From: Hyphomicrobiales bacterium
Lineage (GTDB): Bacteria > Pseudomonadota > Alphaproteobacteria > Rhizobiales > Rhizobiaceae
Length of the DNA stretch: 64,000 nucleotides
NCBI GenBank assembly: GCA_900471815.1
Contig: UICE01000008.1
Span: 248,001-312,000 of the forward strand
Reading direction: 5' to 3'
Shown here: positions 15,761 through 25,082 of the stretch, one piece after another
Layout: each line of letters opens with the position of its first letter
How positions within the stretch are numbered: position 1 is the stretch's first letter
Program-made: the position numbers and the translations under genes
Notes under the pieces: generated by a model
What the model was told of the DNA's origin: nothing
The model's input: the letters and a program-made list of their open reading frames with translations, nothing else
Database searches by the model: none

Positions 15761-17067
15761 TTCCCGGAATGGTTGGCACTGGTTTGTCTGTCTGCATTGC
15801 TTTTTTGACGTGCTGCCGCGTCCAGCAACTCGTCGAGTTGATCAAAGTGCTTTTCCCATTTTTGCAGTGTCAGGGGCGCGCGACGGCGATGCTCCGCGGC
15901 GTGGGTTTCGATTGCTTCGCGCCATCCGAGACCATCGAGCGGATCAAGAAAGATTGCACGCTCTCCGGCTATTTCCTTATGCGAGGGAATATTGGAAGCA
16001 ATAATGGTCGTGCCGGTTGCCATGGCCTCGGCCAAGGGCATGCCATAGCCTTCTGCAAATGAGGGGGCGAGCAGGGCGGTCGCGCCTGCCATGAGATCGG
16101 CGAGTGCTGCATCGCCAAGATCTGGAGCTTCGATGACAATATCGCGCAATTGAGGGCAACGTTCGAGGGTGGCAAAGACCTGTGCGTTCTCCCAGCCGCG
16201 CTTTCCGGCGATGACGAGGCGCGGTGTATCCTTACCGTGCTCGTCAACCAATGCGCGCCAAAGTTGCAGGATCATCGCATGGTTTTTGCGCGGCTCAATG
16301 GTTCCGACCATCAAGAAATAGGGTCGCTTTGAACGGCGCGCGGCTCTGCTGGCAACGTTGAAACTATGTTCGACGCCGGGCGGGAGAACGGCAATTGGGG
16401 GAACCGCACGGCCTTGCTCTTCGGCAAAGGTTTCAAATGAACGAGCGGTGGTTTGCGAGTTGCAAAGAACCAGCCCGGCATGTTTCAGCACGGTTTCCAT
16501 GCGTTGTAGGTGTCGCTGCGGCTCGTTCTTGCGGACAAACTCCGGATGGGTGAGCGGGATGAGGTCGTGAACGTAGAATATGCCGTTGCTGCGTTGAGCA
16601 TCCAGCCAGGAAAAGGCGGCAGGACGATGCAGATTGGTGTGTGACACATGCACAAAGGGTGCGCTGGTGGCCAAGCGGCTCATTGGTAATATGGTGCGCA
16701 GCACCTTGCCGGCATTCATGCCCCATTGTTGAAGCTTGGATTTATTCTTCGTCGGCACGATGCTCTTTAACTGTGACCAGGAGAGACGGCCGTCTATTGC
16801 CGCATAGATCTGTTCCAGTTCTGTCGATTGCGATTGGGTCAAAGCAGCCGTTGACCATCTCTGTTCCAATTCACTGATCAATCCATTGGCGCGGCCACGG
16901 TTTATCTCGATTGGCTTTGTCCGTCCCATTTCAATGAAATAGGAGCTGCGCGCCTTTGCCCAATTGGCATATTGAAGCTCGAAGCGATCAATCCCGGTGG
17001 GTGTCGAGAAATGCGACCTGTCAATCAGCCGGGAAATATCCATCGCAATTGCATTCATCATGACCAT
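15757..17067 (-). CDS. GT4-family glycosyltransferase
   Basis: A retaining GT-B glycosyltransferase of the GT4 family. The 436-residue protein shows the C-terminal nucleotide-sugar domain with VGTIEPRKNH (about residue 255), VIAGKRGWEN, and the E-x7-E motif region APSFAEGYGMPLAEAMA. The N-terminal domain starts with a rhizobial-type DISRLIDR...TGIDRFELQY stretch seen in enzymes that add a residue to capsule or O-antigen units. It overlaps kpsC by 10 bases upstream and the FkbM gene by 4 bases downstream. It is expected to build the capsule repeat or primer in the cytoplasm. The sugar cannot be told from sequence. Confidence 0.85.
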   Translation of the reverse strand: MVMMNAIAMDISRLIDRSHFSTPTGIDRFELQYANWAKARSSYFIEMGRTKPIEINRGRANGLISELEQRWSTAALTQSQSTELEQIYAAIDGRLSWSQLKSIVPTKNKSKLQQWGMNAGKVLRTILPMSRLATSAPFVHVSHTNLHRPAAFSWLDAQRSNGIFYVHDLIPLTHPEFVRKNEPQRHLQRMETVLKHAGLVLCNSQTTARSFETFAEEQGRAVPPIAVLPPGVEHSFNVASRAARRSKRPYFLMVGTIEPRKNHAMILQLWRALVDEHGKDTPRLVIAGKRGWENAQVFATLERCPQLRDIVIEAPDLGDAALADLMAGATALLAPSFAEGYGMPLAEAMATGTTIIASNIPSHKEIAGERAIFLDPLDGLGWREAIETHAAEHRRRAPLTLQKWEKHFDQLDELLDAAARQKSNADRQTSANHSGK

Positions 17068-19172
17068 CCCATCATGCGCAGAGCCGTCTTCAATAAGGAT
17101 GGCTCTGCTGGCGTCTCACCATGCAGTTCTTCGATCACGTCTTCCACCTCGCAAAGAAGGTTTGTGCGGGCGGAAAAATAGAGCGGGTAAAGGATCAGCG
17201 CTCCGGCAACCAAAGCATCCAGTGTCAGATATTTGCGTGGGCGCAGCGGGGATACACAATCATGCGTCAGCCCCCAGCCTGCATAGAAGGGTAGGCCATG
17301 ACACCAGACCGGACGGCCCCGCATCAATGCTTCGAACCCGATCAGGGATGTCGCAACGTGGATCTCGTCACAGGCGCGCAGCAAGCTGTCTACCGACACA
17401 TTGCCGATGACCAGATCCGCAAACTGCGCAAGCTGGGCTGGGTCTGAAGCCATGCCGCGCTTTCCCGCAAGCATGTCGGGATGTTCCTTGAATAGGATGA
17501 AGGCTTGCGGACGTTGCGCGCGGACAGCTTTCAGCAGATCCATGTTTGAAACGCTGTTGGTCAAGCCAAACCGTAGCGATGCATCGCCCGGCACCTGTCC
17601 CGCAACAAGGATGACAGGTTTTCCAGCTGCCAGATGACGGTAGTCTGGAGTGATCGCGCCCTGAAGATTATATTTGGTAATGTTGTGCTGGACTATGCTC
17701 TGGCGCAGGCGGGCAGCACGGCTCAGCAAAGCAGGCGTGAAGTTGGTATTGAGCAGCAATCGTTCAAGATCGCTCTCGCGTGTCGCATCGAAATATATGC
17801 CATCTCGGTCGAGGCAAAGCGATGAAGCCGGAACCAGATGTGAGCCAAGCCCGACCGAGCGAATAAAACCATCTTCCATTCGCAGAGTGGGGACGGAACG
17901 GGCACTCCTGTCAGTGACGGCAGCCTCTTCCTGCCGACCCCAACGGACGAGATAATCTGCCTGTGCAAGCGCTTTGGCCTCTGGCTTGGAATTGATGAAC
18001 CGGACCGTCGACCATGGACCGGAAAGAAAGCGTTTGACGCTGCGGTGCTTGTGCTTGGAAAAGCCGACGCACAGATAATTACCGCGCCGCGCCAAGGCAT
18101 GATGCCGCCAGGCAATGAGGCGTTCGATTGCCTTCTCGGCTGTGGTTGCTTTCCCGCTGACCGGGTCGACATAGCGGGAATAATGCAGCAATGCGGCTGC
18201 AACAAAACTATCCAGGTCCGGTCGGCTAGTCCGGCGCGAAAAGGCAGCGCGTGCAACCGGACCGTCAGCCCAGTCAGTGGTAAGCCCCCAGCCTGCATAA
18301 AACGGGACGCCAAATGTCTTGACGGGCACAGACCGGATCAAAGCATCGAAGCCGAACTGGCTTGAAACAGTCCACACCTCGTCCACGACATCAAGCAAGG
18401 CGTGGGGAGAAACATTATCGCTTATAACGTGAAGATTGGCCTCACCGGCAAGGTGTGTGAGATAGCCCCTGGCAAATCCTGCAACAATATCCGGGTGGCT
18501 TTTAACGAGAACAGTGGCGCCCGGCACAGCCTGTGCTTCCTGCAACATCTGGTGGAAACTGTGCTCATCGGCACCCGCACCGCTGACCGAATAGTCCCCC
18601 ATGACCTGGTCGATCAAAAGAATCCTGCGGCCGGAGGTTGGCGCGAGAGAAAATGGATAGTCCGGCAGATGGTTATATTTGGTCAGTCTGTGTTCAATGA
18701 TTTGCTGCTGCAGGGCGCGGCTTCTGCAAAGATCCTGCTCGCCAAAGCCGCCTTGGACAAGAAGCTCCAGCCGGGATGGTTTTGCTGCGTTGAAGTAAAT
18801 GCCGGCGTCGTCGGCAACGATTGCAACCCCCGGCGCGCCAGCTTTGCCAAGTCCAACAGACCGCAGGAAACCGTCTTCCAATGCCCAGTAGGGTAGCCCG
18901 CGCAACTTTGCCAACCGGCGGGCCATGCGTGCCAGCGGTTTTTCGCCCCAGCCGACAATGCCGTCTGCCGGTCTGGCCGCCAATTCGGCACTGCATATGC
19001 GCGATGTATTCAAGGCAGCCCCGATCAAAGGAAACCGCAGGCGCGTTGGCGTGAAAGCCAATAGCCGCGCATTCTTCTCTGGCAGCCAGTTCGGCGCTGC
19101 TTCACGCACTCGAAAATCATCCAGAACCACCGGAGCAGAATGTGCAATGGGAGGTGGCGGGATTACGCTCAT
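17058..19172 (-). CDS. kpsC: Capsule polysaccharide Kdo transferase KpsC
   Basis: KpsC is a dual beta-Kdo glycosyltransferase that helps build the poly-Kdo linker on phosphatidylglycerol, onto which ABC-transporter-dependent capsules are assembled. The 704-residue protein is clearly duplicated. The first half has WALEDGFLRSVGLG (about residue 95), then GIYFNA and WGLTTDW; the second half has LRMEDGFIRSVGLG (about 440), GIYFDA and WGLTHD. Each half also carries an H-P-D / HPDMLAG-like motif. Length is close to E. coli KpsC (about 675). It starts 5 bases after the kpsS stop and overlaps the GT4 gene by 10 bases. The family assignment is secure. Confidence 0.93.
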   Translation of the reverse strand: MSVIPPPPIAHSAPVVLDDFRVREAAPNWLPEKNARLLAFTPTRLRFPLIGAALNTSRICSAELAARPADGIVGWGEKPLARMARRLAKLRGLPYWALEDGFLRSVGLGKAGAPGVAIVADDAGIYFNAAKPSRLELLVQGGFGEQDLCRSRALQQQIIEHRLTKYNHLPDYPFSLAPTSGRRILLIDQVMGDYSVSGAGADEHSFHQMLQEAQAVPGATVLVKSHPDIVAGFARGYLTHLAGEANLHVISDNVSPHALLDVVDEVWTVSSQFGFDALIRSVPVKTFGVPFYAGWGLTTDWADGPVARAAFSRRTSRPDLDSFVAAALLHYSRYVDPVSGKATTAEKAIERLIAWRHHALARRGNYLCVGFSKHKHRSVKRFLSGPWSTVRFINSKPEAKALAQADYLVRWGRQEEAAVTDRSARSVPTLRMEDGFIRSVGLGSHLVPASSLCLDRDGIYFDATRESDLERLLLNTNFTPALLSRAARLRQSIVQHNITKYNLQGAITPDYRHLAAGKPVILVAGQVPGDASLRFGLTNSVSNMDLLKAVRAQRPQAFILFKEHPDMLAGKRGMASDPAQLAQFADLVIGNVSVDSLLRACDEIHVATSLIGFEALMRGRPVWCHGLPFYAGWGLTHDCVSPLRPRKYLTLDALVAGALILYPLYFSARTNLLCEVEDVIEELHGETPAEPSLLKTALRMMGWS

Positions 19173-19176
19173 GGCA

Positions 19177-20607
19177 TCAATTCACCGCATCTGCTGAAAC
19201 AGAAGCACCGACGGTTGCTGCTTCTGTTGTCGCGGTGGTCTTGTCTTGTGTGGAAGGCATTGTCACCAAAGATGAAGCTTCATCAATTGGGACAATCTTC
19301 AGCTCCAGCTGAATTCGTTTCACGACTCTTTTGGCAGTCGCTTCGAGCAGATTTCGAAGATAGAAACTGCCATTGACGAGGCTTTCGTCGTGCATTCTTG
19401 CGTTGAATGCATTTACCGCCGTTTTGTCCGGTGCCTCCGGCGAGGCCCAGAATGCATCCATATTGCTGGCAACAGCACCCTTTTGAGGGTCGTGTGCAAA
19501 CGACAGTCCCTGACCGCTATACAAGGCATCCCCCAATGCCAATAGCGGTTTGCCGTGGTTTAGCGCCAGCAGGCCTGATGTGCTGTTGACTGTCACCAGC
19601 CCAAGCGAATGGCGGATCAGCAGACCGATTGAACCGTCATCAACAATGTGAACCCGGTCTTCGCAGCCGGCAATGCGGGCCAATGCCATGGCAAAGGGAC
19701 GGTAGCTCTTGTGGCCGCGGTCCATTGGATGAATCTTGATGACAAGGTGATGATTGCTCGCCGCATGCCGTTCGAATGAGCGCAGGCTTTCGGTGATCAA
19801 CCTCTCCATCGTCCACCCACGACCGTGGCGAAGCAATTGCTGGTCATCATGCACCTGAAGCGCGACGACAAAATACTGACCCTCGAGATTCTCGATCAGA
19901 TTGAGCATCAGTTCATTATTTGCCGGATAATAGCGAAGCTTCCGGTAGAAGTTGCGCGTCCATAGAATGGATTCGGAAATGATGCCGCGGCTGCGATGAT
20001 GCGCATTGCCGCGAAAGAATACGGTCCCCGCCGTTTTTGCCAGATAATAACGGATGGCAAGGAAGGTCATGGCGCGGAAGAGATTGCCTTTTACCTGTTC
20101 CGGAGGCAAAGCGGGGCCACGGGCAACAAGACGCGGCGTGTGTGTGCGCAAGGGAGACATGGCATTATTGCCACCCCATTCGAGCGTAATGAAGTTTGGC
20201 CGAACATAGCCCTCTTCGAATGAAGCGACAGGAATACCGGCCTGCTGCGCCACTCGAATGGCCTGGCGGTGATAGGGCCGGCTGTCGCCGAAAAGAACAA
20301 TGGTCTCCGGTTTGCGGCCGCGGATAAAATCGCTCAGCCAATCGCTCCATGCCTCTGTCGTTCCGGAAAAATGCAACGTTTTCGATCCGCGAAAATAGGA
20401 CCAGTCTCCGCCGTTGAAATTGACTTTGAGAACGTCATAGCCCTCGGCTTCGAGTTCTGCGGATAGAACACGGAAAAACGGACCGACAGGACCTTGCAGG
20501 AGAAGAATGAGAGGTTTTTGTGTGGGCTGCGTATGGCCTGTACGCTCCGGAAATGAAACGATCAGGCCCAATTGGTCGGATTCATGGCGTCCGATTTTAT
20601 GCCCCAC
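19177..20607 (-). CDS. kpsS: Capsule polysaccharide Kdo transferase/export protein KpsS
   Basis: KpsS adds the first Kdo residue to the lipid acceptor in ABC-dependent capsule assembly. The 476-residue protein has LLLQGPVGPFFRVLS near the N-terminus, VNFNGGDWSYF, LFGDSRPYHRQAI, FEEGYVRPNFITLE and WGGNNAMS, all typical of the family. The C-terminal tail beyond about residue 430 is an extra Thr/Ala-rich extension. The first codon is GTG at 20607; its ribosome site is weak, so the true start may be a little downstream. It opens the operon kpsS-kpsC-GT4-FkbM and diverges from kpsE across a 350-base gap. Confidence 0.9.
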   Translation of the reverse strand: MGHKIGRHESDQLGLIVSFPERTGHTQPTQKPLILLLQGPVGPFFRVLSAELEAEGYDVLKVNFNGGDWSYFRGSKTLHFSGTTEAWSDWLSDFIRGRKPETIVLFGDSRPYHRQAIRVAQQAGIPVASFEEGYVRPNFITLEWGGNNAMSPLRTHTPRLVARGPALPPEQVKGNLFRAMTFLAIRYYLAKTAGTVFFRGNAHHRSRGIISESILWTRNFYRKLRYYPANNELMLNLIENLEGQYFVVALQVHDDQQLLRHGRGWTMERLITESLRSFERHAASNHHLVIKIHPMDRGHKSYRPFAMALARIAGCEDRVHIVDDGSIGLLIRHSLGLVTVNSTSGLLALNHGKPLLALGDALYSGQGLSFAHDPQKGAVASNMDAFWASPEAPDKTAVNAFNARMHDESLVNGSFYLRNLLEATAKRVVKRIQLELKIVPIDEASSLVTMPSTQDKTTATTEAATVGASVSADAVN

Positions 20608-20957
20608 AGGTCTTCAAGCCCCTTTACAACGCTTACTCTGGGTCAAAACTCTACTCAGAGCATAAAATTGATGCTTTTCAGAGAGTTATTTCATCCGCAA
20701 CCATTGGGCGCCATACTAATTACGCCAGAACAAGTAAAAAAACGCCAATTACCCATTAAAATTCTCTATTATGGTTTCTATTCTAAAATCTATTTCCTTA
20801 GTTGCGTTTATATAAATGTTTACAGTGGTTTATAATTGCGACTAATGTTTTTTCATTATATGCTTCACTTTAATTAGTGCCGATAACGCACGTTTTTAGT
20901 GCACATATTGGAGCGTAATTTGGCTTGGATATCCTCTAGACACCGGTTCTACGCAGC
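20608..20957. promoter_or_regulatory. Divergent intergenic region between kpsS and kpsE
   Basis: This is a 350-base gap, strongly AT-rich between about 20690 and 20900. It should contain promoters for the divergent capsule operons. I see no open frame of substance, no JUMPstart/ops element and no strong palindrome. Confidence 0.45.
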
Positions 20958-22157
20958 ATGACGCGCGTTAGTACAAATGATGAGTTTACCGACTATCTGA
21001 CGTTGGTGGATATTCATGCCGGAGATGTCCCTCCCGAAACGAAATCTGTCACTGATCGGGCGCTTTCCTGGATTCGAAACCACATTCTCGTCTTGATCAT
21101 GGTTGCATTGCCGACCAGCCTGGCCACCATTTATTATATTGCAATCGCATCGGACCAGTATGTTTCCGAAACGCGGTTCGTCGTGCGCAGTCCCAATAGA
21201 AACGCCGCCGGGCTGCTCAGCGGTTTCCTTCAAAGCACAGGCTTTGTCCGGGCTCAGGACGACAGCTATGTCGTCATGGAATTTATCGAATCGCGCGCAG
21301 CCTCAGGCGATCTGGCGGAACACAGCAATTTGCGCGAAGTATTGTCCCGTCCGGAGGCAGACTTTCTTGCCCGCTTCCCCTCACTCTGGAGCAAGCCCAC
21401 CGAAGAGGCGCTGTTTGAGCACTATCTTGATTTTGTGACAATCGAGACCGATTCCGGTGGCGGGGTTACAACATTGCGGGTGCGTGCGTTCCGTCCGGAA
21501 GATGCGCAAATGCTGGCGCAAGCACTGTTGGATCGCGCTGAAATGCTTATTAATCGGCTTAATGATCGCGCGCGTCAGGATGCGGTTCGCTTTGCGCGTA
21601 TTGAGGTTACAGACAGCGAAAAACGGCTCGGTGACCTGCAGAAATCCCTGACGGATTTCCGCAACAAGGTTGCGATGATTGATCCGAGCAAGCAATCCAC
21701 CGCCATGTTTGAGATGATTGCAAAATTGTCGGATGACGTTGCGCAAAGCAAGGCACAGCTCGCTTCCCTGATGCAGCAGACACCGCAAAGCCCTCAGATA
21801 CAGGCGATGCGCAGCTCCATTGATGCCAAGGAACAACAGATTATCGAAGAGCGTGCCAGGATCGTTGGCGATGACGCTTCAATGGCGCCGCTGATCGCCG
21901 AGTACGAGCAATTGCTGCTTCAGCGCGAGCTTGGCATGCGGATGCTGGAATCGTCGGCGACATCGCTTGAGAATGCCAAACTGGAGGCGCAGAGGCAGCA
22001 GCTTTATCTCGAGCGCATCGTTAGTCCCAATCGCCCCGATTACGCCATGTACCCAAAGCGTATAAAATCCATTCTCATGGTATTGGCCCTGTGCTTTGCC
22101 GCGTTCTGGATTGTTCGCTTTTTCCGCAACCAGATTTACGATCATTCAGAGACATGA
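20958..22157 (+). CDS. kpsE: Capsule export inner-membrane/periplasmic protein, KpsE family (copy 1)
   Basis: A polysaccharide co-polymerase of the KpsE/CtrB/BexC family that spans the periplasm and links the KpsMT transporter to the outer-membrane channel. The 399-residue protein has a cytoplasmic N-terminus (1-45), TM1 (about 46-70), a periplasmic start QYVSETRFVVRS typical of the family, a long helical coiled-coil region (about 180-340), and TM2 near the C-terminus (about 366-387) followed by a short basic tail. It overlaps kpsT by 3 bases of ATGA. A second, divergent copy is at 23987. Confidence 0.9.
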   Translation: MTRVSTNDEFTDYLTLVDIHAGDVPPETKSVTDRALSWIRNHILVLIMVALPTSLATIYYIAIASDQYVSETRFVVRSPNRNAAGLLSGFLQSTGFVRAQDDSYVVMEFIESRAASGDLAEHSNLREVLSRPEADFLARFPSLWSKPTEEALFEHYLDFVTIETDSGGGVTTLRVRAFRPEDAQMLAQALLDRAEMLINRLNDRARQDAVRFARIEVTDSEKRLGDLQKSLTDFRNKVAMIDPSKQSTAMFEMIAKLSDDVAQSKAQLASLMQQTPQSPQIQAMRSSIDAKEQQIIEERARIVGDDASMAPLIAEYEQLLLQRELGMRMLESSATSLENAKLEAQRQQLYLERIVSPNRPDYAMYPKRIKSILMVLALCFAAFWIVRFFRNQIYDHSET

Positions 22158-22888
22158 GTACAGAAGGCACAATCACGTTCCATGGTGGCAAGGACGGTCT
22201 CCCGCCCTCATTGGCCGCCAGCCGACCCGCCAAGACCGGTGCTGTTTCTGTTCGCAATATCATCAAGGAATATCCCATGAATGGGGGCACACGCCGTGTG
22301 CTTGATGACATAAGTTTTGAGGTGAAGGCCGGCGAGAAAATTGCTGTTCTTGGTCACAATGGTGCGGGTAAATCAACGCTTGTCAGGCTTATTGCGGGGA
22401 TGGAGCCGCCGACCTCGGGTGAGATTACCAGAACCATGTCGCTATCCTGGCCCATTGCATTGAGCGGCGGGTTTGGCGGGTCGATGACCGGCATAGACTG
22501 CATGCGGTTTCTGTCGCGCGTTTATAACAGGCCTGTCGACGAAATCCGCGATTGTGTGGAGACGTTCAGTGACCTTGGCAAATATCTGCGCATGCCGATC
22601 AAAACCTATTCCTCGGGCATGCGTGCGCGACTGGCGTTCGGACTTTCCCTTGCGATTGATTTCGATTGCTATCTGATCGATGAGGTCGTTGCGGTTGGCG
22701 ATCAACGGTTCCAGCGTAAATCTTTTGAAGAACTGTTTGTGAAGCGACGCGATCGGGCAATGATCATTGTCGGTCACAGTCTGGATGTCATCGCCGAACA
22801 TTGTTCATCAGCGCTTGTGCTCAAGAATGGGCGGGGCAAGGTGTTCAATGATGTAAAATTTGCCTTCGACATCTACGCGTCGCTGTAG
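22154..22888 (+). CDS. kpsT: Capsule export ABC transporter ATPase KpsT
   Basis: ATP-binding subunit of the KpsMT capsule exporter. The ATG at 22154 overlaps the kpsE stop (ATGA), giving 244 residues; upstream in-frame starts lie inside kpsE. It has Walker A GHNGAGKST (about residues 66-74), the signature YSSGMRARLAFGLS, Walker B CYLIDEV and the switch His in VGHSLD. About 35 extra residues precede the usual N-terminus. The permease gene kpsM lies just downstream but on the opposite strand, so the two subunits of one transporter are convergently transcribed, which is unusual. Confidence 0.93.
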   Translation: MSTEGTITFHGGKDGLPPSLAASRPAKTGAVSVRNIIKEYPMNGGTRRVLDDISFEVKAGEKIAVLGHNGAGKSTLVRLIAGMEPPTSGEITRTMSLSWPIALSGGFGGSMTGIDCMRFLSRVYNRPVDEIRDCVETFSDLGKYLRMPIKTYSSGMRARLAFGLSLAIDFDCYLIDEVVAVGDQRFQRKSFEELFVKRRDRAMIIVGHSLDVIAEHCSSALVLKNGRGKVFNDVKFAFDIYASL

Positions 22889-22932
22889 GAGGGGCCATGC
22901 AAAGCAAAGCCCCAAAGCCTCATCAGGCACCA

Positions 22933-23742
22933 CTACTCGAACTTGATGTGATCGCGCACCCGTTCGATCAGGAAAAAGCCTATGGCGGTGGTGATCAGGC
23001 AGCAGGAGAAAATATACGAGATGTCGTAATGGGCGACGATTGTATCGCCGAATGTTCCGGACCTAAACATTTCGAAGCAGTGTACGAGCGGCACATAAAG
23101 CGCCAGTTTCTGAATGTCGGAAGGCAGCCACGAGACCATGAAGAACATGCCCGAGATGGGCAAGGTCAGATATTGCAATGGCGCAATGAGTTTCTCGACA
23201 AATTCGAAGAACTCCGCCAGAGCCGCCAATATCATGCCGACCCCGAAGGCAAACCAGGCCATGAAGAACCAGCCCGCCATCACCAGTCCGAGATCGTGAT
23301 AGGGCTCCATGAGACCAGCCAGGCGTGTCCCGGTGTAAACAATAATCAAAGCAAGTGTGGTGCCGCCAACCTCCAGCAAGGCACGTGCCATCAGCGTATC
23401 CGCCATACGGATTTGGCGATGATACATCAGAGGCAGATTGTGCTTCAGGCAGGAAACCAGCTGGGACGAGACGTGGCGCCAAAGGGTCAGTGGCATATAC
23501 CCGCTCAACACAAACGCAATAATGCCAAGGCCATGCGACTCGTGTTTCAACAAAGTCCACATAGCCATGACGCCAAGCGTCAGGATCATGGGTTCAAGAA
23601 TGAGCCACAGAAACCCGACATTCTCGCGACCATAGCGTGTGATCATCTCACGCATGACAAGCGCACCAAGGACGCGCAGCTGGGTACGTATGCCCGTGAG
23701 CATCGTCGTTTTCAATGTGGGTTTTGCCGGAGCAGCTTCCAT
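22933..23742 (-). CDS. kpsM: Capsule export ABC transporter permease KpsM
   Basis: ABC-2 type inner-membrane permease that pairs with KpsT to export lipid-linked capsule. The 269-residue protein has an amphipathic N-terminus with ALVMREMITRYGRENVGFLW, the family mark of KpsM/Wzm, and six membrane segments (about 45-65, 75-95, 120-140, 155-180, 185-205, 240-258). AGGCGA lies 5 bases upstream of the ATG. It is convergent with kpsT, leaving a 44-base gap, and must have its own promoter between 23743 and the second kpsE-like gene. Confidence 0.9.
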   Translation of the reverse strand: MEAAPAKPTLKTTMLTGIRTQLRVLGALVMREMITRYGRENVGFLWLILEPMILTLGVMAMWTLLKHESHGLGIIAFVLSGYMPLTLWRHVSSQLVSCLKHNLPLMYHRQIRMADTLMARALLEVGGTTLALIIVYTGTRLAGLMEPYHDLGLVMAGWFFMAWFAFGVGMILAALAEFFEFVEKLIAPLQYLTLPISGMFFMVSWLPSDIQKLALYVPLVHCFEMFRSGTFGDTIVAHYDISYIFSCCLITTAIGFFLIERVRDHIKFE

Positions 23743-23986
23743 TCTATCGCCTTGGTATTAACAAGAGGAGTTCATTGACGAATATATACATACAGTAGTA
23801 TTCTGCAATAGAAATAAGAATAAACTTTGCCTATGTTAAATAGATAGAGTTTAAATAGGTAATGATGCTCAGTATATTTGCTGCGCTTCTGCATGTGCAT
23901 AAAGGGGAATCGCCATTAATAGTCTTGCTCCAGGTCTGTTTACACCGGCACCCGCGCCTCGGCCCATATATGCACGCGCAAAATTT

Positions 23987-25066
23987 GTGCCGCGCCTGCT
24001 CGCTATCCTGTTCATTGGCCTGCCGACTTTGCTGGTGAGCCTCTATTATATTTTCATTGCATCACCCATGTTTGTGTCGGAGTCGGCCTTTGTCGTGCGA
24101 ATGGCCACGCCGCCATCCTCATCAAACCTTGGCTCCATGTTGCAGAACAGCGGCATCACGCGATCGCAGGACGATACTTTTTCCGTTCAGGAATATATAC
24201 GTTCCCGGGATGCTCTGACTGTTGTGCAGGATACTCTGCCCCTGCGAACCTATTTTGATAGCAGCCATGGAGATGTGCTGGCACGGTTTCCAGCTCCGTG
24301 GGAAAGCGGGCTTTTCGAGGAGTTGTTCCGCTATTACGGCAAGCGTGTCCAGATTGTGCATAATGACACGACAGGCATAACCCTCCTGCGGACCTCGGCA
24401 TTCCTGCCGCAGGACGCTCTGGCCCTGAACAAGACACTTCTGGATATCGGCAATGCGCGTCTGATCAAGATGAATGAACGGGCGAGGGGGGATGCGGTAC
24501 GTTTTGCTACTGCGGAAGTTGAAAGTGCGGAGCAACGGATGATCGAAGCGCAGAAGAACATAACGCTCTTTCGCAACAAGGAGCTTATGATCGATCCCAA
24601 GCTCAACTCCGTGTCCATGGTCGAACTCATGAGCCGGATCAGTTCGGAGCTGGCTGTTTCCCGCGCAAATCTTGCAGAAACCAGATCCACGGCTCCCGAT
24701 TCAAGCTCGATCCCCTTTATGACGAGCCGCATTGATGCACTCGAAAAGCAGTTGGTCATGGAGCGGAGCAAAGTGGCGGGAGAGGACGGTTCGATTGCGC
24801 CGCGAATAGCAGATTATGAAGCCTTGATGCTGCAAAGGGAATTTTCCAACAAGGCGCTCCTGTCAGCATTGGATTCGCTGAAAACGGCGCGGGCCGACGC
24901 GCGCCGGCAGCAGCTTTATCTGGAAGTGGTCGTCTCGCCCAATTTGCCAGACCAGGCCGAGCTTCCTCTGGCCTTGAAGAATATTGCGATCGTATTTCTG
25001 GTCACATCGATCGGATATCTGCTTGGCTGGCTACTGCTTACCGCGATCCGCGATCACGACAGTTGA
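23987..25066 (+). CDS. KpsE-family capsule export protein (copy 2)
   Basis: A second KpsE/CtrB-type protein. It has TM1 (about residues 3-24), the periplasmic start MFVSESAFVVRM, coiled-coil helices (about 150-300) with FRNKELMIDPK, the QQLYLEVVVSPNLPDQAE motif shared with copy 1, and TM2 (about 333-353). From the GTG at 23987 it lacks the cytoplasmic N-terminus of copy 1 and no ribosome site precedes this codon. The frame stays open upstream, and an ATT codon at 23915 has GGGGAA just before it; that start would add 24 residues. Two copies suggest two capsule chain types or hetero-oligomers. Confidence 0.85.
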   Translation: MPRLLAILFIGLPTLLVSLYYIFIASPMFVSESAFVVRMATPPSSSNLGSMLQNSGITRSQDDTFSVQEYIRSRDALTVVQDTLPLRTYFDSSHGDVLARFPAPWESGLFEELFRYYGKRVQIVHNDTTGITLLRTSAFLPQDALALNKTLLDIGNARLIKMNERARGDAVRFATAEVESAEQRMIEAQKNITLFRNKELMIDPKLNSVSMVELMSRISSELAVSRANLAETRSTAPDSSSIPFMTSRIDALEKQLVMERSKVAGEDGSIAPRIADYEALMLQREFSNKALLSALDSLKTARADARRQQLYLEVVVSPNLPDQAELPLALKNIAIVFLVTSIGYLLGWLLLTAIRDHDS

Positions 25067-25082
25067 GTTTAGACAGGAGCGC

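Noticed and set aside
20608-20957. JUMPstart/ops element before the capsule genes
   Set aside because: No GGCGGTAG-type sequence was found in the divergent region.
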